Origin: DASQVO01 sp035640715
GTDB taxonomy: Bacteria > Actinomycetota > Actinomycetes > Streptosporangiales > Streptosporangiaceae
Length of the DNA: 7,079 nt
Direction of reading: 5' to 3'
Assembly: GCA_035640715.1 (NCBI GenBank)
Contig: DASQVO010000089.1
Location: 1-7,079 of the forward strand
Part shown: one piece after another, positions 1-4,757 of the stretch
Numbering within the stretch: position 1 is the stretch's first letter
How the letters are laid out: each line of letters starts with the position of its first letter
Notes under the pieces: generated by a model
What the model saw: the letters and a program-made list of their open reading frames with translations, nothing else
Databases searched by the model: none
Told to the model about the DNA's origin: nothing
Translations under genes and position numbers: made by a program

Positions 1-1037
1 AGGATGATCATGTCGTCACTGCGGCCGGTGACCTTTTCCATCCGCCGGAAGACCGGGCGGGCGGTGCCCGGCAGCAGCCGGGTCAGGTCGCGGGTCCGGT
101 ACCGGATGAGGGGCATCGCCTGCTTGGTCAGGGAGGTGAAGACGAGCTCCCCTTTCTGGCCCTCTGGCAGGACAGTGTGCCCGGCCGGGTCGATGACCTC
201 CGGGTAAAAGTGGTCCTCCCAGATGTGCAGGCCGTCCTTGGTCTCGGCGCATTCCTGCGCGATGCCCGGTCCCATCACTTCGGACAGGCCGTAGATGTCG
301 ACCGCGTCGATGCCAGCCCGGTGCTCGATTTCCGCGCGCATCGCCTCGGTCCATGGCTCGGCACCGAAGATGCCTATCTTCAGCGACGACGCCGCCGGGT
401 CGATACCCTGCCGCTCGAACTCGTCGAGAAGAGTGAGCATGTAGGTCGGCGTGACCATGATGATCTCCGGCCGGAGGTCGTTGACCAGCTGTACCTGGCG
501 AGCGGTCATGCCGCCGGATGCGGGGATGACAGTGCAGCCGAGCTTCTCGGCGCCGTAGTGCGCGCCGAGCCCGCCGGTGAACAGGCCGTAGCCGTAGGCG
601 ACGTGCACCTTGTGGCCTGGCCGGCCGCCGGCCGCCCGGATGGACCTGGCCACGACGTCCGCCCAGACGTCCAGGTCCCGGTTCGTGTAGGCCACGACGG
701 TAGGCGTGCCGGTCGTCCCGCTGGAGGCATGCAGCCGGCTGACCTCGTGCTGCGGTACCGCCAGCATGCCGAACGGGTAGTTGCCGCGCAGGTCGTCCTT
801 GCTGGTGAACGGGAACTTGGCCAGGTCGGCCAGGCTCTGGCAGTCGCCCGGGTGCAGCCCCGCCGCATCGAACGTCTTGCGGTAGAACGGCACATTCTCG
901 TACGCGTGGCGCAGCGTCCACTGCAGGCGCTCCAGCTGCAGGGCACGCAGCTCGTTCACGCTGGCGGGCTCGCCGAGGCCGGTTCTACCGGGGACCGGCC
1001 CGGGTCCGGCGGGCTCGTCAGCCGGCGCGGCCGTCAT
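1..1037 (-). CDS. paaK: Phenylacetate-CoA ligase PaaK (3' end cut by window edge)
   Basis: ATP-dependent cytoplasmic ligase that makes phenylacetyl-CoA, the entry step of the pathway. The reading frame is open from base 1037 to the left edge, giving 345 full codons; family members are about 430-440 residues, so roughly 90 C-terminal residues are missing. Seen: the family N-terminal block LQWTLRHAYENVPFYRKTFD (residues 38-57), the P-loop-like SSGTTGTPTVV (105-115), YGYGLFTGGLGAHYGAEKLG (148-167), the adenylate-forming core motif DIYGLSEVMGPG (247-258), and IRYRTRD (311-317) leading to GRSDDMII at the edge. The ATG at 1037 follows a GAGG-like site and begins MTAAPADEP. An in-frame ATG at 1085 would add 16 arginine-rich residues unlike the family and sits only 3 nt after its GAGAGG. 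It is divergent from paaZ and probably shares regulation with it. Identity is very secure; the start is moderately so. Confidence 0.96.
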   Translation of the reverse strand, partial: MTAAPADEPAGPGPVPGRTGLGEPASVNELRALQLERLQWTLRHAYENVPFYRKTFDAAGLHPGDCQSLADLAKFPFTSKDDLRGNYPFGMLAVPQHEVSRLHASSGTTGTPTVVAYTNRDLDVWADVVARSIRAAGGRPGHKVHVAYGYGLFTGGLGAHYGAEKLGCTVIPASGGMTARQVQLVNDLRPEIIMVTPTYMLTLLDEFERQGIDPAASSLKIGIFGAEPWTEAMRAEIEHRAGIDAVDIYGLSEVMGPGIAQECAETKDGLHIWEDHFYPEVIDPAGHTVLPEGQKGELVFTSLTKQAMPLIRYRTRDLTRLLPGTARPVFRRMEKVTGRSDDMII

Positions 1038-1098
1038 CTCGCCTCGCCTTCGGCCCGTGGCTGTTGCACGCGTGCCATAGGCCATCCGCCTCTCGATT

Positions 1099-1120
1099 AC
1101 TGACCGAGTGGACGGTTAAT
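1099..1120. promoter_or_regulatory. Candidate PaaR/TetR-type operator, paaK side
   Basis: Inverted repeat ACTGACCG-N6-CGGTTAAT. The inner ACCG/CGGT arms are perfect and the outer positions partly symmetric. From memory, the PaaR operator of Corynebacterium has half-sites ACTNACCG and CGGTNAGT separated by six bases with CG at the centre; this site agrees at the whole left half and most of the right half. It lies between the proposed paaK promoter and the paaK start. The regulator is not in the window, so its identity is inferred. Confidence 0.55.
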
Positions 1121-1132
1121 AATCATGGGCTT

Positions 1133-1162
1133 AGTAAAGAGCGGCCGCCGTCTCGCTGTCAA
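1133..1162 (-). promoter_or_regulatory. Candidate paaK promoter (sigma70-type)
   Basis: Read on the minus strand, a perfect TTGACA (1162 to 1157) is followed after 18 nt by TTTACT (1138 to 1133), a partial match to TATAAT. Transcription would start near 1126, just before the inverted repeat at 1099-1120, so a repressor bound there could block early elongation. The -10 is weak and spacing is slightly long, so this is a by-eye inference. Confidence 0.4.
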
Positions 1163-1173
1163 GGCAGCCGAAC

Positions 1174-1178
1174 GGAGG
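1174..1178 (+). promoter_or_regulatory. Strong ribosome binding site before a small ORF
   Basis: A perfect GGAGG lies 5 nt upstream of an ATG at 1184 in the otherwise gene-free divergent region. It is the main reason for taking the small ORF at 1184-1276 seriously. Confidence 0.4.
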
Positions 1179-1183
1179 CCATC

Positions 1184-1276
1184 ATGGCGCCCGGCCTGGT
1201 GAAGTGCCCGGGCGCTAAGACACAGCCGGTGGGTGAGGGCGCCGTCATCGTGATGGCCGCACCTGCCCGGCGATAG
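1184..1276 (+). CDS. Possible 30-residue small protein or leader peptide
   Basis: ATG at 1184, stop TAG at 1274-1276, 30 codons. The product begins MAPGLVKCPGAK and ends VIVMAAPARR; it has one cysteine, a short hydrophobic stretch near the C-terminus and two final arginines. I recognise no family. Support comes from the GGAGG 5 nt upstream, G or C at about 24 of 29 third positions after the start, and the stop codon falling in the loop of a perfect hairpin (1265-1286). Against it: the region is GC-rich anyway, so third-position bias is weak evidence, the ORF is very short, and no convincing dedicated promoter is visible. It could be a small regulatory protein, a transcript leader peptide, or chance. 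Confidence 0.25.
   Translation: MAPGLVKCPGAKTQPVGEGAVIVMAAPARR
1187..1215. repeat. Inverted repeat with 8-bp arms, 13-nt loop
   Basis: GCGCCCGG (1187-1194) pairs perfectly with CCGGGCGC (1208-1215). It begins directly after the ATG at 1184, so in a plus-strand transcript the stem would lie against the initiation region of the small ORF. There is no T tract on either side. Function is unknown, and GC-rich DNA makes such repeats by chance fairly often. Confidence 0.4.
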
Positions 1277-1286
1277 GTCGCCGGGC
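1265..1286. terminator. Perfect 9-bp hairpin, terminator-like, no T tract
   Basis: GCCCGGCGA (1265-1273), loop TAGG, TCGCCGGGC (1278-1286). Nine perfect pairs, mostly G-C, closing a 4-nt loop form a very stable stem on either strand. No T run follows in either direction, but actinobacterial hairpin terminators often lack one. It lies just upstream of the proposed paaZ -35 element and could insulate paaZ from upstream plus-strand transcription or end a short transcript carrying the small ORF. The structure is certain; the role is inferred. Confidence 0.45.
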
Positions 1287-1287
1287 C

Positions 1288-1316
1288 TGGTCATGTTCCC
1301 CCGAGCAGGCTATCAT
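1288..1316 (+). promoter_or_regulatory. Candidate paaZABCDE promoter (sigma70-type)
   Basis: TGGTCA (1288-1293, 4 of 6 to TTGACA), exactly 17 nt, then TATCAT (1311-1316, 5 of 6 to TATAAT). Transcription would start near 1323, inside the inverted repeat at 1317-1338 and about 72 nt before the paaZ ATG. The overlap of start point and operator is the classic repressor layout. Read by eye only. Confidence 0.45.
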
Positions 1317-1338
1317 TAATACTGAACGTTCGGTTGGT
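1317..1338. promoter_or_regulatory. Candidate PaaR/TetR-type operator, paaZ side
   Basis: The core ACTGAACGTTCGGT (1321-1334) is a near-perfect palindrome centred on AACGTT (6 of 7 pairs). Read on the minus strand it is ACCG-AA-CG-TT-CAGT, the same ACCG-N6-CGGT plan as the site at 1099-1120, and it has the central CG that I recall for PaaR sites. It directly follows the proposed -10 element of paaZ, so binding would block the operon promoter. Confidence 0.55.
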
Positions 1339-1379
1339 AATGTGGGTGATGAGAATCAGTGAGCAGGCAGGTCAGGGCC

Positions 1380-1387
1380 GGAGGGAG
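1380..1387 (+). promoter_or_regulatory. paaZ ribosome binding site (decides the start)
   Basis: GGAGGGAG lies 7 nt before the ATG at 1395. The in-frame GTG at 1359 has no comparable site and would add 12 residues before the family N-terminus, so 1395 is preferred. Confidence 0.8.
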
Positions 1388-1394
1388 CTGGCGG

Positions 1395-3428
1395 ATGGCA
1401 CTGCGCAGTTACGTGAAGGGGTCCTGGGCATCGCCCTCGGCTGAGGGTGCGCCACTGCTGGACGCGGTCACCGGGGAGCAGGTCGCCACGATCTCCTCCG
1501 CTGGCATCGACATGCGCGCGGCGCTGGAATACGGACGCGCCGTCGGCGGGCCGGCGCTGCGGGAGCTGACGTTCCATCAGCGGGCGGCGATACTGAAGTC
1601 GCTCAGCCAGTTTCTGCGCGAGCACCGGCCGGAGCTGTATGCGCTGTCGGCACGGGCCGGCGCGACCCTGTCCGACGCCAAGTTCGATGTCGACGGCGGT
1701 ATCGGCGTGCTGGCGAGCTATGCGAGCAAGGGCCGCCGGGAACTGCCGGACGAGGTGGTCCTGCTCGAGGGGGACGCCGAGCAGCTCGGCAAGGGCGGCC
1801 GGTTCATCGGCCAGCACATCCTCACCCCCCGCCACGGCGTCGCGGTCCAGGTCAACGCGTTCAACTTTCCCGTCTGGGGGCCTCTGGAGAAGTTCGCCCC
1901 CGCGTTCCTGGCGGGCGTGCCGAGCCTGGTGAAGCCGGCCAGCTCGACGGCCTACCTCACGGCGCGGCTGGTCGAGCTCATGATTTCCTCCGGGCTGCTG
2001 CCGGAAGGCTCGCTGCAGCTGATCTGCGGCAGCGTCGGCGACCTATTCGACCACCTCACCGACCAGGACCTCCTGTCGTTCACCGGCTCGGCGTCCACCG
2101 CTGCGCGGTTGCGGACCAACCCCACGGTGGTCGCGCGGGCCGTCCGCTTCAACGCCGAAGCCGACTCGCTGAACTGCTCGATCCTCGGCCCGGACGCTAC
2201 CCCCGGCACACCGGAGTTCGACCTGTACATCGAGCAGCTCGTGACCGAGATGACGGTCAAGGCCGGGCAGAAATGCACGGCGATCCGCCGCGCGCTGGTG
2301 CCGGAGCCGCTGCTGGACGCGGTCGCGGAGGCGGCATCGGCCCGGCTGGCCAAGGTGGTCATCGGCAACCCCGCTGACGAGTCGGTGCGGATGGGTGCGC
2401 TGGCCAGCCTGGACCAGCGTGAGGAGGTCCGCCGCTCGGTCAAGGCGCTGCTGTCGGCCGGGACGGCCATCTTCGGCGATCCCGAGCACGTCGAGGTGAC
2501 CGGCGCCGATCCCCGCCGGGGAGCGTTCATGTCCCCGGTGCTCATCCGCGCCGACGACGCCGGGCGGGCCGAGCCGCACGAGGTTGAGGCGTTCGGCCCG
2601 GTGAGCACGCTGATCGGCTACCGCGGCACCGCCCACGCGGTCGAGCTCGCGGCGCGCGGCCTGGGCAGCCTGGTGGGATCGGTTGTCACCGGTGATGCCG
2701 ATTTCGCCCGGGACGTCGTGCTCGGTGTCGCGCCGTGGCACGGCCGGCTGCTTGTGCTCGACGCCGACGACGCCGCGACCTCGACCGGGCATGGCTCGGC
2801 ACTGCCGGTGCTGGTGCACGGCGGCCCGGGCCGGGCCGGCGGGGGCGAGGAACTGGGCGGAATCCATGGTGTCACGCATTACATGCAGCGCACCGCGGTC
2901 CAGGCCAGCCCCCGGGTGCTCACGAAGATCACCCGCCGCTGGGTGCCCGGCAGCGAGCGCACCATCGGCGGCACACACCCGTTCCGTAAGCCGCTGACGG
3001 AGCTGCGGGTGGGCGACGCGATCGTGGCCGGGCCGCGGACCGTGACCGCGGAGGACATCGCGCACTTCGCCGAGTTCACCGGGGACACCTTCTATGCCCA
3101 CACCGATGCCCGGGCCGCAGCGGCCAATCCGTTCTTCGGCGGCATCGTGGCGCACGGCTACCTGGTCCTCTCGCTGGCCGCCGGGCTGTTCGTGGACCCA
3201 GACCCCGGGCCGGTGCTGGCCAACTACGGCATCGACAACCTGCGTTTCCTCACGCCGGTCTACCCGGGCGACGAGCTGACCGTCACCCTGACCTGCAAGG
3301 CGATCACGCCACGCGGCGACAGCGCGCACGGCGAGGTCCGCTGGGACGCCGAGGTCACCAAGCAGGACGGCTCGCCGGTGGCCAGATACGAGGTCCTCAC
3401 CATGGTGGCGAAGGAGTGGCCGTCTTGA
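1395..3428 (+). CDS. paaZ: PaaZ: oxepin-CoA hydrolase / semialdehyde dehydrogenase
   Basis: Bifunctional cytoplasmic enzyme, 677 residues, close to the 681 of E. coli PaaZ. The C-terminal domain hydrolyses oxepin-CoA to an open-chain semialdehyde, which the N-terminal domain oxidises with NADP to 3-oxo-5,6-didehydrosuberyl-CoA. N-terminal aldehyde dehydrogenase domain about 1-515: NAFNFPVWGPLEKFAPAFL (154-172), SFTGSAS (228-234), likely general base E255 in RFNAEADSLN, and nucleophile C294 in GQKCTAIRRA; these sit one residue before the E. coli pair I recall (E256, C295). C-terminal MaoC hot-dog domain about 530-677: FTGDTFYAH (561-569) with likely catalytic D564 and H569, then FFGGIVAHGYL (580-590). 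Both active sites look intact. First gene of the operon; its stop overlaps the paaA start. Confidence 0.96.
   Translation: MALRSYVKGSWASPSAEGAPLLDAVTGEQVATISSAGIDMRAALEYGRAVGGPALRELTFHQRAAILKSLSQFLREHRPELYALSARAGATLSDAKFDVDGGIGVLASYASKGRRELPDEVVLLEGDAEQLGKGGRFIGQHILTPRHGVAVQVNAFNFPVWGPLEKFAPAFLAGVPSLVKPASSTAYLTARLVELMISSGLLPEGSLQLICGSVGDLFDHLTDQDLLSFTGSASTAARLRTNPTVVARAVRFNAEADSLNCSILGPDATPGTPEFDLYIEQLVTEMTVKAGQKCTAIRRALVPEPLLDAVAEAASARLAKVVIGNPADESVRMGALASLDQREEVRRSVKALLSAGTAIFGDPEHVEVTGADPRRGAFMSPVLIRADDAGRAEPHEVEAFGPVSTLIGYRGTAHAVELAARGLGSLVGSVVTGDADFARDVVLGVAPWHGRLLVLDADDAATSTGHGSALPVLVHGGPGRAGGGEELGGIHGVTHYMQRTAVQASPRVLTKITRRWVPGSERTIGGTHPFRKPLTELRVGDAIVAGPRTVTAEDIAHFAEFTGDTFYAHTDARAAAANPFFGGIVAHGYLVLSLAAGLFVDPDPGPVLANYGIDNLRFLTPVYPGDELTVTLTCKAITPRGDSAHGEVRWDAEVTKQDGSPVARYEVLTMVAKEWPS
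3411..3416 (+). promoter_or_regulatory. paaA ribosome binding site inside paaZ
   Basis: AAGGAG, within the last codons of paaZ, is 8 nt before a TTG at 3425 and 14 nt before an ATG at 3431. Spacing favours TTG. The GTG at 3416 overlaps the site itself and is unlikely. Confidence 0.65.
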
Positions 3429-4420
3429 CCATGACCACCCAGGCCGCGCGCCCGGACGGCCCGCCGGACCTGCAGGAGCATTTTGACGCGACGATCGCCC
3501 ATGACCGCCGGATCGAGCCGCGGGACTGGATGCCGGACGGGTACCGCAAGACAATGATCCGGCAGATCGCCCAGCACGCGCATTCGGAGATCATCGGCAT
3601 GCAGCCGGAGGGCAACTGGATCACCCGGGCCCCGTCGCTGCGGCGCAAGGCGATCCTGCTGGCCAAGGTGCAGGACGAGGCTGGTCACGGGATGTACCTG
3701 TATTCGGCCGCCGAGACCCTGGGCGCTGACCGGGCCGACCTGACCGACATGCTCATCAATGGCCGGCAGAAGTACTCATCGATCTTCAACTACCCGACGC
3801 TCAGCTACGCCGACGTGGGCGTCATCGGGTGGCTGGTCGACGGGGCGGCGATCTGCAACCAGGTGCCGCTGTGCCGTTGCTCCTACGGGCCGTACGCGCG
3901 GGCGATGATCCGGATCTGCAAGGAGGAGTCGTTCCACCAGCGGCAGGGCTATGAGCTGCTGATGACGATGATGCGCGGGACCGGTGCGCAGCGGGCGATG
4001 GTGCAGGAGTCGGTCGACCGGTTCTGGTGGCCGTCGCTGATGATGTTCGGGCCGCCCGACGACGCGTCGCCCAACACCGCCCAGTCGATGGTGTGGGGCA
4101 TCAAGCGGCACACCAACGACGAGCTGCGCCAGCGGTTCGTCGACATGACCGTGCCGCAGGCCGAGAGGCTCGGCGTCACCTTGCCTGATCCCGAACTGCG
4201 CTGGAACTCCGCGCGCGGCCACTACGACTTCGGCGTGATCGACTGGGACGAGTTCAAGGCGGTCGTCGGGGGTAACGGCCCGTGCAACGCGCAGCGGGTC
4301 GCGCGGCGCAGGGCCGCCCACGAGGATGGGGCCTGGGTGCGCGCGGCCGCCGTGGCGCACGCCGCGAAGGCAGCCAGCCGGGAGAACGCGAAGGCCGCCA
4401 GCCGGGAGGAAGGCTCATGA
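3425..4420 (+). CDS. paaA: PaaA: phenylacetyl-CoA epoxidase catalytic subunit
   Basis: Di-iron oxygenase alpha subunit that forms ring 1,2-epoxyphenylacetyl-CoA; it works in a complex with PaaC, PaaB and the reductase PaaE. 331 residues from the TTG start, slightly longer than E. coli PaaA because of its C-terminal tail. Carboxylate-bridged iron ligands visible: probable E55 (HAHSEIIGMQ), E85/H88 in DEAGHGMYLY, D139 in WLVDGAAI, and E168/H171 in CKEESFHQRQGYEL. Other family landmarks are KYSSIFNYPTLSYADVG (116-132) and WNSARGHYDFGVIDWDEFK (260-278). The tail after about residue 290 is alanine- and arginine-rich and ends in two 8-residue repeats, AKAASREN and AKAASREE. The start overlaps the paaZ stop (TTGA) and the stop overlaps the paaB start (ATGA), implying translational coupling. 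ATG 3431 is the alternative start. Confidence 0.96.
   Translation: MTMTTQAARPDGPPDLQEHFDATIAHDRRIEPRDWMPDGYRKTMIRQIAQHAHSEIIGMQPEGNWITRAPSLRRKAILLAKVQDEAGHGMYLYSAAETLGADRADLTDMLINGRQKYSSIFNYPTLSYADVGVIGWLVDGAAICNQVPLCRCSYGPYARAMIRICKEESFHQRQGYELLMTMMRGTGAQRAMVQESVDRFWWPSLMMFGPPDDASPNTAQSMVWGIKRHTNDELRQRFVDMTVPQAERLGVTLPDPELRWNSARGHYDFGVIDWDEFKAVVGGNGPCNAQRVARRRAAHEDGAWVRAAAVAHAAKAASRENAKAASREEGS
4364..4411 (+). repeat. 24-bp tandem repeat at the 3' end of paaA
   Basis: Two copies, 4364-4387 and 4388-4411; the first 21 bases of each (GCGAAGGC[A/C]GCCAGCCGGGAG) differ at one position (A4372 versus C4396), and the last three bases diverge. Each unit encodes eight residues, AKAASRE plus N or E. 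The GGGAG at the end of the second copy begins the purine-rich ribosome binding site of paaB. Confidence 0.85.
4404..4413 (+). promoter_or_regulatory. paaB ribosome binding site within the paaA 3' end
   Basis: GGGAGGAAGG ends 3 nt before the paaB ATG at 4417; its GGAGG core is 7 nt from that ATG. It is partly made by the second copy of the paaA tail repeat. Confidence 0.75.
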
Positions 4421-4719
4421 ACGGCGATGCTCACGTGCGGTCCGAATGGCCGCTGTTCGAGGTCTTCCTCCGGGGCAAGCGGGGCCTCAACCATGTGCAC
4501 GTCGGCTCGCTGCACGCCGCCGACGCGCAGATGGCCCTGCACCATGCGCGCGACCTGTATACCCGGCGGAACGAGGGGGTCAGCATCTGGGTGGTTCCGG
4601 CTGCCGCGATCACCGCGAGCAGCCCGGATGAGAAGGATCCGTTCTTCGCGCCGTCGGGGGACAAGGTCTACCGCCACCCCACGTTCTATGAGATCCCCGG
4701 CGACGTCCCGCACATGTAG
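4417..4719 (+). CDS. paaB: PaaB: small subunit of phenylacetyl-CoA epoxidase
   Basis: A 100-residue protein, near the 95 of E. coli PaaB. In the known system PaaB is essential for activity and bridges PaaAC units rather than carrying a cofactor. Family features seen: WPLFEVFLRGKRGLNHVHVG (11-30), SLHAADAQMALHHARDLYTR (31-50), EGVSIWVVPA (53-62), KDPFF (73-77) and KVYRHPTFY (83-91). The ATG at 4417 overlaps the paaA stop as ATGA and has a strong ribosome binding site; the longer open frame upstream only shadows paaA. The protein has no predicted signal or membrane segment. After its stop comes the only noncoding gap in the operon (38 nt). Confidence 0.95.
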   Translation: MNGDAHVRSEWPLFEVFLRGKRGLNHVHVGSLHAADAQMALHHARDLYTRRNEGVSIWVVPAAAITASSPDEKDPFFAPSGDKVYRHPTFYEIPGDVPHM

Positions 4720-4730
4720 GGAGCGTTATC

Positions 4731-4746
4731 CGCCAGCCGGCTAGCG
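4731..4746. repeat. 16-bp imperfect palindrome in the paaB-paaC gap
   Basis: CGCCAGCC/GGCTAGCG, 7 of 8 pairs symmetric with a perfect AGCCGGCT core. It ends one base before the paaC ribosome binding site. As RNA it could form only a short interrupted stem with a CCGG loop. Chance is quite possible in such GC-rich DNA. Confidence 0.3.
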
Positions 4747-4747
4747 C

Positions 4748-4753
4748 GAGGTG
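4748..4753 (+). promoter_or_regulatory. paaC ribosome binding site
   Basis: GAGGTG, 4 nt before the ATG at 4758, supports the long N-terminus of PaaC over internal GTG or ATG codons. Confidence 0.65.
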
Positions 4754-4757
4754 ATTC

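Larger units (their letters stand above)
1038..1394. other. Divergent paaK-paaZ control region
   Basis: This 357-bp region has no established gene. In order from paaK it holds a candidate operator, a candidate paaK promoter, the GGAGG-led 30-codon ORF with two hairpins, a candidate paaZ promoter, a second operator and the paaZ leader. Short AT-rich patches around 1096-1140 and 1311-1341 stand out from the GC-rich surroundings and coincide with the promoter and operator calls. Confidence 0.7.

Noticed and set aside
16..921. Long minus-strand open frame (301 codons) over the paaK region
   Set aside because: It is a different frame from the true PaaK frame, which is open from 1037 to the edge and carries all ligase motifs. 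The 301-codon product is Arg/Gly/Pro/Ala-rich with no recognisable family, typical of a GC-rich shadow frame.
1038..1085. ATG at 1085 as the paaK start
   Set aside because: It would add 16 arginine/alanine-rich residues unlike other PaaK N-termini, and its GAGAGG is only 3 nt away. It is not excluded, only less likely than 1037.
177..1103. Plus-strand 308-codon frame opposite paaK
   Set aside because: It is antisense to a clearly real gene, has a composition typical of antisense frames in high-GC DNA, and has no family motifs or ribosome binding site.
1064..1276. 70-codon plus-strand frame starting inside the paaK leader
   Set aside because: The upstream start has no ribosome binding site, and the frame crosses the operator and the paaK promoter. 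Only its last 30 codons, led by GGAGG, are kept as a possible gene.
1347..1358. TGAT-GAGA-ATCA inverted repeat in the paaZ leader
   Set aside because: Arms of four bases around four are too short to distinguish from chance, and they do not match the ACCG-N6-CGGT plan of the two operators.
1359..1394. GTG at 1359 as the paaZ start
   Set aside because: It has no good ribosome binding site, and the added residues do not match the family start. The ATG at 1395 has GGAGGGAG at ideal spacing.
2043..3554. Minus-strand 503-codon frame opposite paaZ and the start of paaA
   Set aside because: Long antisense frames are common opposite GC3-rich genes. The product is rich in Arg, Gly and His without domain motifs, and it spans the paaZ-paaA junction.
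4282..4416. Longer N-terminus for paaB, starting inside paaA
   Set aside because: This stretch lies out of frame over paaA coding sequence, and its residues are the Arg/Gly-rich type seen in shadow frames. The ATG at 4417 has a strong ribosome binding site and gives the family length.
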